Positions 33,745-46,247 of a DNA stretch of 64,000 bases are shown here, in pieces. The notes under the pieces are model-generated. The model worked only from the letters and a program-made list of their open reading frames with translations, made no database searches and was not told where the DNA came from. Source of the DNA: Spiroplasma endosymbiont of Cantharis nigra (GTDB taxonomy: Bacteria > Bacillota_I > Bacilli_A > Mycoplasmatales > Mycoplasmataceae); contig NZ_OZ026470.1 of assembly GCF_964019925.1 (NCBI RefSeq), forward strand, positions 310,001-374,000. The letters are read 5' to 3'. The position numbers and the translations under genes are program-made. Numbering within the stretch: position 1 is the first letter of the stretch; the number at the start of each line of letters is the position of its first letter.

Positions 33745-35544
33745 ATTATTTTAATTAAAAAGAAAATAAGTTTTATAGATATTTTTAATTACCAGTTTAA
33801 AAATATTTTAAGAGATAAATCTTTTATTATTATGTATTTTTTATCCATAAGTTTTTCTATAATCGCATCTATTGTAATTTTTACAAAAAAAACTTCTGGA
33901 GAAGCAATAACAATTTTCAACTTTTATGTCATTATTCATACATTTGTAGTTATTTTGATATTAATTTTAAAATTGATTAGTTTTTTCTTTCATATAAAAA
34001 AAGAAGATAAAACCATTAATATTATTACAGTCCAGCAAATTGGTCGAACCCAATTATTTAATGCTACAATTATTGTTATAGTAATATCTAGTTTGCTTTT
34101 ATTTGTAATAAACTTCACCTTGATAAATTTTATTACATTTTTCTCTAATATGAAATTTGATATTGTTATCTTTAGAGTTACTTTAACGTATTTAATATTC
34201 TCTTTTATCATTGTAATTTTGTTAATAAATTTCATTTTATTTCTCTATTTTATTTTTAATATTCAATTTGCCACTATTTTAATTACATTAATTATGGCGT
34301 TTGGTTTTATAGCTTCTCTACCTTATCAATTTTTATATACTTCTGAGAAATCAAAAAGTTTAATTTTTGAGTCGGATTCAAATGAAAAAGTAATTTTAAT
34401 GGTGGAAGATATTTATGATGCATATGAATTTCAAAGTAATGTAAATAAAGGAAGAATTTTGTATCCGAATCTTAGTAATTTTATAAATGAAAATTTTATA
34501 AATGAAAAAATGAGAGTAAGTAATTTTAGTGAGTTAAATAATATTGATAAAAGAATTGAAATATGAAAAAAATTAAAAATTATAAAGGAGGAACCTTTAA
34601 AAATTAATTATGAGGGGAAAATAACTAGAACAAGAATGGATTCAGAAATTAGTGATTGAAAGTTTGGTTCAAAAGTAAAAATTGAAACTCATTTAAAATA
34701 TAATTTTCTATCATTGGATGAATTATCAGAATTAATTGATAATTCTGATAATGAAATGAAAAAAATATTGATGGAGTTGGAACAATTTACAAATGATATT
34801 ATGAATTATTACTTACAATTTCAAAAATCCTTTTACACGCTATTTGATGATTTTATTCTTTTAGAAGATTGTGAAAATATTGAGAATGAAAATTTTTGTT
34901 GAAACAATTCAAATGGACAAAAAGAAAAACATGGTTATATTGAAAAAATAGATGTTGAGGGTGTTAGGGATAAAAGATCATTTAAATTGGAATATCTTTT
35001 AGATTTATATAAGAATTATTATGCAAACTTAAATGGATTTACTTTAAATAGAGATGAGGCAAGTGAATTTATTGAATCTGATATGTCACAAGGAGGGTTA
35101 TTCAATCCTTTAATGTTATCAGTAAGAATTTTAGAAAATTATTTTATTAAATATACATCAAATTACGTTATTGCAACAAGTTATCAAATTAGAGAAGATT
35201 CAGCTCAATGAAAAAATTATATAAAGTCAAGAAAGACTTATGACTTAATGCTAAATTTGAATTTTTTATCTAATTTAATGCTTAATTACACATATTATTC
35301 TGGTTTTAGTTATAATGACTTTTGATTTGAACCAAACTTTAACTCAAAAATTTCTTTTGAAAAACAAAAAAATATGTTTTTACCTTATACTACATTTACT
35401 TTAAAACTAAAAAATAATAGATTAGATCCTTATTCTTATAATTATTTTTTACCAGTTTACTACTATTTAATATTTCAAATTTTTATGAGCATTATTTTTT
35501 ATGTAGTATCATTTATGAAATTTAAAAATATGGATTTAAATTAG
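33745..35544 (+). CDS. ABC permease with large external domain, cassette 3 (non-ATG start)
   Basis: About 599 residues, nearly the same as permease 2 (25672) along its length: five N-terminal membrane segments, an external domain, one C-terminal segment. The region GAGGAGG AATTATTATTTTAATTAAAA before and over the start is conserved with permease 2, again without ATG, GTG or TTG, so the ATT/TTA start is a shared trait and not a chance mutation in one copy. The Asp/Asn-rich external domain contains LEDCENIENENFCW and YNDFWFEP. The ATPase gene follows after 18 bp. Confidence 0.85.
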
Positions 35545-35562
35545 TAGAAGGAAGTTGAAAAT

Positions 35563-36486
35563 ATGGAGAAAATAATTACTTTTAAAAACTTTACAAAAAA
35601 GTTTAAAGCAAATCAAATTGGTCCTATCAGTTTTGATATTAAAAGGGGTTCAATTACGGCTTTATTAGGTGGTAGTGGCAGTGGTAAAACAGTTGTATTA
35701 AATGCTTTAACAGGAATTATTAAAAAATATAAAGGTGAAATTATACTTAAAAAAAGTAATAGAAGAAGTAGGAAATCATATTTAGAAAACAAAAGTATGG
35801 GTTACTATACTCAAATGGACTTTTCTCTTTATGATATTTCTGCATATAATTTTTTATATGATAGTTGCAAAATTTTTGGTCTGGCAAAAAATAAAATAAA
35901 GGAAAAGATTGAATATTGATTAACTTTTTTTGAATTATGAGATAAGAAAGATAAAAAATTAAAAAATTTTTCATGAGGAATGAAAAATAGAATGAATTTT
36001 ATAATTTGCTTTATTAAGGAACCCGATATTATTATTCTAGATGAACCTGGAGCTAATCTAGATTCAATTTGAAGAAATAAAATTAAAAATCTTCTAATAA
36101 AATTTAAAAATGAGGGTAAAACAATAGTTGTTACTGTTCATAATATTGATGAGTTAGCAGAATTATTTGATGACTATATAATACTTGAATCAGGAGCTAT
36201 TATTTTTAAGGGTTCAAAAAAAGAATTAGATTTATATAATAAGTTTAAAATCTTTTTTAGTGTTAAAGTTGATATTAAAAAATTCAGAGATTTTATGAAT
36301 TCTAAAAAAATAAAAACTTTCAAATATGATCCTTTAGAAAATTCAATTGTATTTGCTTCAAACTCTGCTGAAGAGATTAACTGAGTATTCTTATTTCTAT
36401 TAAAAGAATCAGTTCCGATTAAAAATTTAATAAAATTATCAATTAGTATGGAATCAATTTATAAAGCCTTAGAAAAAAATGAGTAA
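35563..36486 (+). CDS. ABC transporter ATPase, cassette 3
   Basis: 307 residues with all ATPase motifs ([44 protein letters not shown]). It differs from the cassette 2 ATPase at few positions, mainly around residues 60-75. ATG after GAAGGAAG. Expected to power the permease at 33745. Confidence 0.92.
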
Positions 36487-36540
36487 AAATCTTTAAAAAA
36501 TTTTAATTTATTTTTTTAAAATTTTCAATTTTTATAATAA

Positions 36541-36960
36541 GCCATTATGTCCTAAAATGCAAAATCCATTTATTAGATAGGTTTTGCATTTTTTTACTTT
36601 TTATAAAAGGAATTCTTGAAAGCAACCCATTTTTTGTGCTTTCTTCTAGATATTGAAAAATAAATTGCATATCTGTAATTAAAATAGTGTCACCAAAATA
36701 ATTATGTTATTTTCAATAATATACAGATTTGAATTTTTACTAAATACAATTTCTAAATATTTATTCTCGTATATCTAATACTATATTCTGACCTAAGGAA
36801 TGTCATTTTAAGAGATTACTTTCTTAAATATAATTATTTAATTAGGATTTGGTTTTATTATTTCATCCCATTTACTATTAGTCCTTTCACAAAGAATTTA
36901 TTCATTTATTATAGATTTGGACAAAATTATTTGTTAATTTATGAGTACATAATTACTTAC
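36541..36960 (-). mobile_element. Group D (IS1202-like) remnant, internally deleted
   Basis: The left end (ATTATGTCCTAAAATGCAAA with the short inverted motif at the transposase 3' end) and the right end (GACAAAATTATTTGTTAATTT, GTACATAATTACTTAC) of the element are joined with nearly all of the transposase missing. It is probably the oldest group D copy here. Confidence 0.65.
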
Positions 36961-36983
36961 AATTTATAACTCCTTTTGTAATA

Positions 36984-38242
36984 TGTAGTGTAACCTTTTT
37001 TCGGACACATTTTAAAAATACTTTATATATTGATATAAAATATTTGTGAACGAAGAGAGGTTTTATTTTGACTAAGTATTCAATCAATCAAAAAATTGAA
37101 TTAGTATTAAATTTTTATAAATCCAATTTGTTATTAGCACAATATTCAAAAGTAGTAGGAATTGATAAATCAAGATTGAAAAACTGAATAAAAATTTATA
37201 ACAAAAATGGAAGAAGTGAATTTAAAAAGTTTTTTAAAGCCAATAATGAGGAAATTATAAATTAAAAAAAAGCTTAAAAAATCAAAAAGAGAGAGTAAAG
37301 ATTTAAAATTAAGAGATAAAATGTTTAAAGAATTAAGAGAAATGATTGATAGAAAGAAGTAAATAAGTGAAAGTTAAGCACATTTAAATCAAAAGTAGTT
37401 TATAATTTTACAATTAAATACCCAAATATTGCAATTAGAAGACTTTGTAGACTAATTGTTTTAGCAAAAAGTATTTACTATGATTGAATATCAAAAGGTA
37501 AACCAAAAATTAAGGCTATTAATTGGGCTTTGGTTTTGAATATTATAGAAACGATCTAAGAAAATTTCTGTAAGTTGCTTAAAAAACCTGCTCTTGAATT
37601 ATTTGAATCATTTATTGTGAGTTTATTCAAATTTAAATTGTAGTCATAAAAAGTTCTGCGAATAATGAGGTCTCTAAAGTTAAAACCTAACAACTATAAA
37701 ATACAAAAGAATAAAGCAGTTATTCTAGTAAAAAATGACAAGTATCTTAGACTATTTAAATATCAAATAGATTTAAAAAATTATGAAGATATTTTCTCTG
37801 TAAATATTACAGAGAAAATAATAGCAGGATGCAAAGTATATACTTGTGCTTTTTATCATGTAAACACTAAAAAAGCTTATGGTTTTTAACTAAAAATATT
37901 AAAGGTATGAAATTAGTATTGGAGTCATTTTTTAATATGGTTAATGAGTTTGGAACATTTAAGCTAAATTCCATTAATCACTTTTATAATGGTTCAGAAT
38001 TTAAATATTATCAATATCGCTTAGCTACAATGTGATTTGGTTTATGTCTAAAATAGTCAGATCAATGGATAATGGAGGATATACTGCAGGTTTTTGAAGT
38101 ACTCTTAAAAGAGAAGCAAACAAGGAGGGTTATAAATTTAATATTTTAAATGAATATATTTATAATTTGAAAATGTATCAATATTTTTATAGTAATAGAG
38201 TTATTTATAAAATATAGGTGTCCGAAAAAAAGAAACAGTACA
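36984..38242 (+). mobile_element. Decayed IS3-family element, group E copy 1
   Basis: Ends: TGTAGTGTAACCTTTTTTCG at 36984, and the complement of GTCCGAAAAAAAGAAACAGT ending at 38242. Inside, OrfA begins at TTG 37068 (TKYSINQKIELVLNFYKSNL) and stops early; OrfB pieces (SLKLKPNNYKIQKNKA, GCKVYTCAFYHVNTKKAYGF) are out of frame with each other. The flanks carry an imperfect direct repeat (ATTTATAACTCCTTTT left, ATTTATAACTCTTTTT right). Confidence 0.8.
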
Positions 38243-38343
38243 ATTTATAACTCTTTTTACCACTATAATAGGGTGGTGTTTATAAAATTAAGCATTATAA
38301 TAAAATCATCTTGAATATTGACTAGGTAATAAAAAGGAGAACA

Positions 38344-40074
38344 ATGAAAAAATTATTAAGTTTATTAGGTGTTATTAGTTTAGTAACTACAGCAAGTGCA
38401 ACTGTTGTTGCTTGTGGCGATACTACTAGACCAGTTGTTACAAATTATGATAAAGTTTTAAATGAATTTAAAGCAGAAATAAATCAAATTGTAAATGAAC
38501 ATTTACAAGAAGTATCTAAGAATTTTTACATTAAAGAGGGTAAATCAAATGAAAGTTTTAGATTTATTAAGAAATCTGAAATAGAAAAATTCATGGATGG
38601 AAGTCAATCAAAAGTTGGTGACTACTCAATAATGGAAGATTTTTCAAAAGATTTTAATTCATTACTACAAGAGGATATTCTAAAATATAAAATTAACTCT
38701 TTAGCAAAAAAAGAAAACTACTCAATTATTTTAAATGGAGTAGATAATGTCTATCAAGGAGTTAATTTACCTGTTGCAAGTCAAATTAATCTATTAAATA
38801 TAAATAAAGAAGTAGATGGAACTTTAACTTGATTTAGTACAATTGAGTTTAATTATTCAATTATAGTTAATTATAAAAATCAAGAAAAAAATAGTGAAGA
38901 GTATAAAATAACAAACTTAAATAGTGTTATATCATTAACGGATAATGAAAAAATTGCTGATAAAGTTCAAAAATTTTATGCTCAGATTGAAAAAAAATTT
39001 ATATTGAATGAAGTTAGTTCAATTAGTGGTGAAAAGTTAGATATTAATAAGAACTATTTGGAAAATAATGATAAAGAAATTTTAGATTATTTAAATGGAA
39101 AAGACTATTCAGATAGCTTTAGAACTTTTGTTAATGAAAATTTTCAATTGGAATTAAAAGAGTTTGAATATGGTCAATTTGAAAAATTAACAAGAGATAT
39201 TTCATATCGATCAGAAGCAAAAAAAATAAGTGATTCTTCTACCATTACTAAATATCAAGATATTTTATTTAAAAATGAGGGCGATTTCTCAGAAATTTTT
39301 AATGCTACAAAGAATGACGCTGATGATTTAATTATTAAGCAGTTGGAAAGCAGTTTAGATAAAATTGAAAAAAACTTACATTTGACAGAAGAAACAAAAG
39401 ATATAAGAAAAAATAGTATAAGAATGTATGGGTCTAATGTAACTAAATTAAGTTATAAAGTCGACAATAATACATTTATTAGTATGCCAGATGTACATTT
39501 AAATTTATCATATGTAAAAAATAATGGAATATCTAGAGAAGAAATTCAAGAAGATATAGCTCAGAATATAGAAGTTGCTATGAATGCATTTTATGAAATA
39601 TATGGAATAGATCTTAATCCTGAAGAACAACAGCATTTAGCTAGACCTAATTGATTTTATTTTAAAAATAATGATTCAAAAGTAAAAAAGGAATGGAACA
39701 AAGTATGACCATATCCTGATTTAAATAAAAGCTCGGATAGTAATGAAATATCATCTATTTTAAGTTTAACAGCGAACTCTACTTTAAATGATTATAGATA
39801 TGAACTACTTAAAAATTCTAAACAAAGTAACTTTAATTTTGCAGTAGATTGAAGTGATCCAGCAAATATGGATAATAGATGATATCAAATCAGAACTGAT
39901 AGTTATAGAGAACGAGCAGTTTATATTACAAGAAATACTGTTAATGATGAAATATTATTTAATACAACCTTTGAGTTTGATTATCTAAAGCTAAATTTTA
40001 GTAATCATATGGATTTAACAAAGGTTTCACCTACACTATTTTATTTAGGTGATACTAACCTAATAAGGAAGTAA
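38344..40074 (+). CDS. Surface lipoprotein LP5, cassette 4
   Basis: A 576-residue lipoprotein, signal MKKLLSLLGVIS...VVAC (Cys24). It is divergent from the LP1/2/6 and LP3/4 groups but of the same architecture, with the family block SMPDVHLNLSY near residue 380 and a C-terminal part resembling LP3 (LTANSTLNDYRYELL against MSLRTLELVQYREELL). ATG after AAGGAG. The group E element ends about 100 bp upstream, so the promoter may lie partly in insertion-derived DNA. The permease follows after 81 bp. Confidence 0.92.
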
Positions 40075-40155
40075 CCTCAAATTAAATAAATTAAAAAACT
40101 AAATATATTTTATAATTATAGTTTCTTAAATAAAAAACCTAAAGGGAGTAAATTT

Positions 40156-42015
40156 ATGAAAGATATTAAAGAAAATATTAGTTTTTTTACTATTTTTAAG
40201 TATCAATTCAAAAGTATTATAAGAGAAAAAACATTTATGATTATGTATTTAATTTCAATAAGCTTATCTTTATTAATTGGATTAATGCTAGCATTATTAC
40301 CATCATCAGAGACAAAAGTTATTGTTTTTAACTATTATGTACTTATCCATACTTGTGCAATAGTAATATTAATTACAATGCGATTGATGAATTACTTTTT
40401 TTATATTAAAAAAGCTGATAAAACAATAAATATAATTTCAACGCAACATTTAAAAAGAACTAAACTGTTTGTTGTAACTAATTTAGTAATTTGAATGTAC
40501 TGCTACTTATTATTTCTATTAAATTATTTATTTATAAGTCTATTTAATTTTAATAATATTGTAGTTATAAGAATAGCTTCAGTGTATACTTTTTATTTAT
40601 TTTTAATAGTGATTTTATTGTCAAACTTTATATTATTCTTATTTGCAATATCATCACCTCAAGTAACAATAATTATTGTTACTTTATTAATGTCTTTTAG
40701 TTTTATATCAAGTTTACCTTATCAATTCTTGAAAACATCTGAAAAAAGTAAAAATCTTTCTTTTTCAGGAGAGGGTGGTAATGTTACTTTAAGAGTAGAT
40801 AATTTATATGAGTCTTTTGATTTAGTATCTAGAATAAATAAATCACAGATTGCATATCCAAATCTAAGTAAATATATTTTAGATTGTTTTTTAGAAAAAA
40901 AATTTAGAACAAGTACTTTTAGTAATGAAGAGGGTATTGAAATTAGAAAAAATATTTGAAAAGATTTAGGCATAATTGATGATAGGCCAGTTGTAATTAA
41001 ATTTAATGGTAAAATTTCATCAGTTCCATTTAATTCAGATATTTCAGATTGAGAATTTGGTGATGAAATTAAAATAGAGACATTCCTAAAATATAAGTTC
41101 ATTAGCTTAAAGGAATTAAATAATTTAATAGATACAACTGACCAAAAACTTATTGATGAAAATGGTTATAATAAATATTTAATATTGAAAGAGATTTATG
41201 AGTTTCATAATTTTATATATAATTACTTTAATAGTTTTCAAGAAAAATTCTATTACTTATTTGATGACTATATTCAACTAGAGTCATGTGAGAATTTTAA
41301 TGAAAGTAAATGTTGAAACTTAACTAATGAACAAGGACAATTAGAAAAGCAAAAAAATGGCTATATTGAATTAGTTAAAAAGTCTAGTTCAAATTTAAAT
41401 ACCAAAGCAACAAAAAGTAATAAGAGAGCTTTTAAATTATCTTACTTAACTGATATTTATCAAAATTATTTTACTAATTTAGCGGGTTTAAGACTTCAAA
41501 CTAATGATGCCAAAAATATTGTTACAACAGATATGGACTCAAGTTATATTCAAGATGCTTACTCAGCTTTATTCAATCCCTTAATGATTACAACTAGAAT
41601 TTTGGAAGATTACTTTATAAGCTATATTTCTAATTATGTAGTTGCAACTAATTATACAATTAATGCTGATAGTGATGAATGAAAAGACTATATAAAATCA
41701 AGAAAAATTTATAATACTACTTTTAACTTTAATTTTTTATCAAATGTATTATTAAATTATACATATTATTCTGGTCTAAGTTATGGTGATGTTTGATTTA
41801 ATCCAGAAGTTAAGTCAAACTTAATCTTAGATAGCCAGAAGAATTTATTGCTACCTTACAGTACTTTTACTTTTAAATTAAATCAAAATAAACTAGAGGC
41901 ACTTTCATATAATAATTCAGCTAAACCATATTTTTATTTAATAGTACAAATTATAATAAGTGCTGTATTATTTGCAATAGCTTTTTACAAATTTAATACT
42001 GCTGACTTACAGTAA
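40156..42015 (+). CDS. ABC permease with large external domain, cassette 4
   Basis: A 619-residue protein with a normal ATG start after AAAGGGAG, useful as the reference for the start sites of permeases 2 and 3. Membrane segments are near 25-48, 57-78, 100-130, 138-165 and 172-195, then the external domain, then about 590-610. Conserved blocks: NYYVLIHT, SLPYQFL, QEKFYYLFDDYIQLESCE, TRILEDYFISYTSNYVVA, TYYSGLSYGDVWFNP and LLPYSTF. The ATPase follows after 16 bp. Together with LP5 and ATPase 4 this is an intact cassette. Confidence 0.88.
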
Positions 42016-42031
42016 TAAAAGGAATAAGACA

Positions 42032-43063
42032 ATGGAAAAATTAATAGTATTTGATAATTTTCAAAAGAAGTTTAAAACAAATCTAATAGGACCTATTAGT
42101 TTTAATGTTGAAAAGGGAAAAATTGTTGGATTGCTTGGTTCTAGTGGAAGTGGAAAAACTGTTATTTTAAATGCATTACTTGGAATAATAAAAAAGTATA
42201 AAGGAAAAATTGTAGTAAATAATTGAGATCGAAAATCACATAGTTATCAAAAAGCAAATAGAGTAATAGGGTACTACACTCAAATGGATTTTACATTACA
42301 TGATATATCTGCATATAACTTTCTAAAAGATAGTTGTATGATAATGGGAATTAACAATGATAAGATAAAGCAAAGAGTTGAATATTGAATGAAATACTTT
42401 GATATTTGAGAGCATAGATCTAAAAAACTAAAGGACTTTTCATGAGGAATGAAAAATCGAATGAATTTAATATTATGCTTTATAAAAGAACCAGAACTAA
42501 TTATTATGGATGAACCAGGAGCAAATTTAGATTCTTATTGAAGAAATAAGGTTAAAAATTTGTTAGTTGATTTTAAAAAACAAGGTAAAACAATAGTTAT
42601 TACTGTTCACAATATTGATGAAATTTCAGATATTATTGATGATTATATTATTTTGGAAAGTGGTAAAAAAATTTTTGAAGGGTCAAAAGAAAGTATAGAT
42701 ATTTATGCTAAGTATAAATTATTTATTAAAGATCAATTTGATGTTAACTCATTTAGAAATTATTTAATGCAAGAAAATATCTTATCTTTTAAATATGACA
42801 GTGATGAAAATTCACTAGTAATTGCTGCTAAAACTTATCGCCAAATTAATTACTTATTTTTATACTTAATTAAAAATAATTTACCTTTAGTGAATCTTTT
42901 AAAGTTACCAATAAATATGGAATCCATTCATAAGGCTTTGGAAAGTAAAGGAATAACAGAAATTAATAATATTGAAAAACATAATTTAAAACAAGACATA
43001 ATAACTAAAAAAAATAAAAAAATAAAAAAAGTCAAACCTAAAAATGCGAGATTAAAGAAGTAA
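42032..43063 (+). CDS. ABC transporter ATPase, cassette 4, with basic tail
   Basis: 343 residues. Walker [16 protein letters not shown], signature DFSWGMKNR, Walker [13 protein letters not shown] and TVHNIDE are all present. After the family C-terminal domain it has an extra tail of about 35 residues very rich in Lys ([18 protein letters not shown]), absent from the other copies. The tail could bind lipid head groups or nucleic acid, or be neutral. ATG follows GGAATAAG. Confidence 0.92.
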
Positions 43064-43068
43064 AGAAT

Positions 43069-43107
43069 AGACAACCTTAAGGAGACCAACAGTCTCAATA
43101 GAAAGTT
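43069..43107 (+). terminator. Terminator hairpin split by a group B insertion
   Basis: GACAAC...GTTG with the inner stem GAGAC/GTCTC forms a hairpin after ATPase 4; the same type follows ATPase 5. The insertion at 43108 duplicated its 3' half, so the last pairing bases and the T-run now sit at 44460 onward. Confidence 0.6.
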
Positions 43108-43108
43108 G
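43094..43108. repeat. Direct repeat at group B copy 2, left
   Basis: CTCAATAGAAAGTTG, 15 bp, repeated exactly at 44460-44474 on the other side of the element. It is much longer than the 3-5 bp usual for IS3. Confidence 0.85.
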
Positions 43109-43140
43109 AATATACTTTGTCAAGTATACAAAATGTTTTT

Positions 43141-44054
43141 TTATAAAGTAATTGCATTTAATGCAATTACTTTTATTTTGTTTCAATTATTAAAGTATTC
43201 ATAAGATGGAGGGTTAGAAGTTTTAACTCGTATTCTTTCATAATTATAGAAGTGAATATATTTACTAATAGAGCTTTCCAATTTTTCAAAAGAGTTTACT
43301 TTTAACTCTTTTTTTCATTCCTCTTTTAATGAAGAAAAAAATGTTTCACAAATTGCATTATCTATTGAATTTCCAGGTCTTGATAAAGAAATAATTATAT
43401 TATTCTTTTTTGAATAGTTTTTTGCAAAAAATGATGTATATTGAGAACCATTATCAGAGTGAATTATAAGCGATTTACTTATGTCATTTCTATATTTTGT
43501 TGAATTAATAAGAGTATCTCTATAAATTTTTATATCATTTATTTTAGACAATTTATAACCAACTATAAATCCTGTCTTAACATCCTTTAAAATACTAAGA
43601 TAAGCAAATTTATTATTTAATGGTAAATAAGTAATGTCAGTCACTCAGCATTCATTCTTCTCATAAATTTCTCATTTTCTATTAACAATATTGGGTCCAT
43701 GAGTAATACTTTTCTTTTCCTTAGGTTTTCTAATCATCTTTTTAACTCTAATTACTGAATACATCTTATATATTCTCATTATTCTTGCTACTTTATTTTG
43801 ACTAATCTTTATTCCCTTATTTTTTAAACATATTGTTATTCTTGGACTACCATAAATACCTTTATATTTAAAAAAGTGAAACTTTATTTCTTTTGCAATA
43901 TTAATGTCTATTTTTATAATATAATCCTTTTTACCATTGCTAACTCACCTATAGTAACTTGATCTAGTAATTTTTAAAAGCTTACATAAATCCGAAATAC
44001 GATATTTGTATTTAAATTCTTCTATGATTTTATAAATATAATTTATTTTTTCTT
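43141..44054 (-). CDS. IS3 transposase OrfB, copy 2
   Basis: Same as the copy at 5030-5943 except for NAICETFF instead of NAMCETFF before the catalytic Glu. The DDE residues are intact (WVTDITYL, HSDNGSQYTS, CETFF). Expressed by -1 frameshift from OrfA; the start is approximate. Confidence 0.83.
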
Positions 44055-44390
44055 TTGATTTTCCATCATTTCATTGAACTTTTTTATAACTTCATTTTCC
44101 ATTTCTAATCATTTAATTTTCTTTTTAAGAATTGCTAGTTCCTTATCTTTTGGGTCTAAAGAATTTGGTCTAACACTAGAATGCTTGTTGTGCTTTCCTG
44201 TTTTTGAAATTAAACATTCAGCTCCATATATTTTATAATTTATGCAAAGGTTTCTTGCTGTTGAATAAGATACACCATATTCAATTGAAAGCTCTCTAAA
44301 AGTTCTATTTTCATTATAGTGTCTATTTACTAACTCTTGCTTTTGTTTGATACTTAAAATATTTGATTTATTACCTGTAACATTTGACAT
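44043..44390 (-). CDS. IS3 transposase OrfA, copy 2
   Basis: 115 residues, identical in sequence to OrfA of copy 1 over the visible part. The ribosome binding site is AAAGAGAA, where copy 1 has AAGGAGAA, so translation may be weaker. Confidence 0.83.
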
Positions 44391-44459
44391 ATAAAAAATT
44401 CTCTTTGTATACATTCTATGTTTTTTTTAACATTATGTATACTTAGAGAATTATATTCA

Positions 44460-44474
44460 CTCAATAGAAAGTTG
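44460..44474. repeat. Direct repeat at group B copy 2, right
   Basis: Exact 15-bp partner of 43094-43108. Confidence 0.85.
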
Positions 44475-46223
44475 TCATTTTTATTTTATCAGTTCTTGTA
44501 GGTATTATTTTAATGATATTCAAAACATCAGATATAAAAATGATAGTTTTTAATTATTATGTACTAATACATACGTGTGCAATTGTAATTCTAATCTCAA
44601 CGAGATTGTTAAATTATTTTTTCTATGTTAAAAAAACAGATAAAAAATAAATATAATCTCAACTCAACATTTAAAAAGATCAAAGATTTTTGTTGCAACA
44701 AATGCAGTTATTTTAGTTTATTGTTTTTTATTATTTACAATTAATTATTTAATTATTGCAATAGCAAATATTAGTAGTCTTGTTATTTTTAGAGCAGCGA
44801 CTGTTTATACAATATATTTATTTTTAATTATAATACTATTATCAAATTTTATATTATTTTTATTAGCTGTTCTTTCTCCACAAGCAGCAATAGTTATAGT
44901 TACTTTAATTATGTCTTTTAGTTTTATTTCATCTTTACCTTATCAGTTCTTAAAAACATCAGAAAAAACACAAAATTTAACTTTTTCAGGACAATCAGGT
45001 AATGTTCTTTTAAAAGTAGATAGTGTTTATAACTCTTTTGATTTAGTTTCTTATGTAAATAAATCTGAAATTGCATATCCAAACTTAATTAAGTATATTG
45101 TTGATAATTTTCTAGAGCAAAAATATAGAATTAGTACAATAAATACAGATGAAAATATAAATAATAGAAAAAGACTTTGAAAAGATTTGGGAATTATTGA
45201 TGATGAACCTTTAAAAATTCGCTTTGATGCAAAGATTTCATCAGTTCCTTTTCAATCTGAAATTTCAGATTGAAAATATGGTGATGAAATAAGAGTAGAA
45301 ACTTATTTAAAATATAAATTTATTAGTATAAAAGAATTGGAGGCTCTAATTAAAAATACTAATCGACAAACTTATGATGAAAATGGTTATAATAAGTTTA
45401 ATATTTTAAGTGAATTATTAGAATTTAACAATTTTATTAATTCATATACAAATGATTTTCAAAAAAATTTTTATTATTTATTTGATGATTATATTCAACT
45501 TGAGTCATGTGATACAAATAATATTGGTACTTGTTGAGAATAAACTGATGAACAGAGAAATATTGTTACACAAGAAAATGGTTATATAGAATTAATTAAT
45601 AGTGTAAATAATACTTATGAAGGTGAAACATTACCTGCAAAAAAGGTTTTAAAAGATCTTTATCAAAATCACTTCATGAACTTAAACGGATTAAGAATTC
45701 AACAAACTGATGGAGAAAGAGTTATTCAAGGGGACATGGATGAAAACTATAACTCAAGTGAAAATTTTTATTCAACAATTTATAATCCATTAATGTTTAC
45801 TACTAGAATATTGGAAGACTATTTCATAAATTATACTTCGAACTATGTTATTGCTACAACATATCAACTTGATGAGTTAACTGAAGATTGAAAGAATATC
45901 TTTCTAGTAGAACAGTTTACAATACATTCTTTAATTTTAATTTCTTATCAAATGTACTTGTAAACTATACATATTATGCTGGGATGAACTATAATGATAT
46001 TTGATTTAATCCGAATTTAAAATCTAATTTTGAATTAGAATCACAAAAAATTTTACTATTACCATATAAAACTTATAATCTAAAGGTAAAAAATGGTTTT
46101 ATAAATCCACAATCTTAGGATAAAGGTATAGATACATATTGATATTTAATTGCTCAAATTGCTATTAGTTTAGTTCTATATTTTATTGCTTTTTATAAAT
46201 TTAATTCTTCAGATTTACAATAA
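44475..46223 (+). pseudogene. ABC permease 5, truncated and frameshifted
   Basis: Homologous to permease 4 from its first membrane segment onward. The N-terminus is replaced by the group B element. A frameshift lies near 44640 (KKTD then a stop), with in-frame TAA at 45539-45541 (after CWE), another frameshift near 45905 and TAG near 46117. The remaining blocks NYYVLIHTCAIVI, SLPYQFLKTSEK, TRILEDYFINYTSN and NDIWFNPN are recognisable. No functional product is expected. The matching lipoprotein gene is missing, presumably deleted on insertion. Confidence 0.88.
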
Positions 46224-46247
46224 TAAATAAAAAAGGGGTAAAAAAAT

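Larger units (their letters stand above)
43108..44458 (-). mobile_element. IS3-family element, group B copy 2
   Basis: The same 30-bp terminal repeats and gene order as 4997-6346. The two copies differ by only a few bases over 1.35 kb: a Met/Ile change near the catalytic Glu, one extra T near the right end, and a weakened ribosome binding site. It removed the promoter-proximal part of cassette 5. Confidence 0.92.

Noticed and set aside
23797-36486. MIB-MIP immunoglobulin-cleaving system
   Set aside because: The repeated lipoproteins beside other surface genes recall MIB-MIP arrays, but no S8 protease motif is in the lipoproteins, and their partners are an ABC permease and ATPase. The only subtilisin (19419) has no signal peptide.
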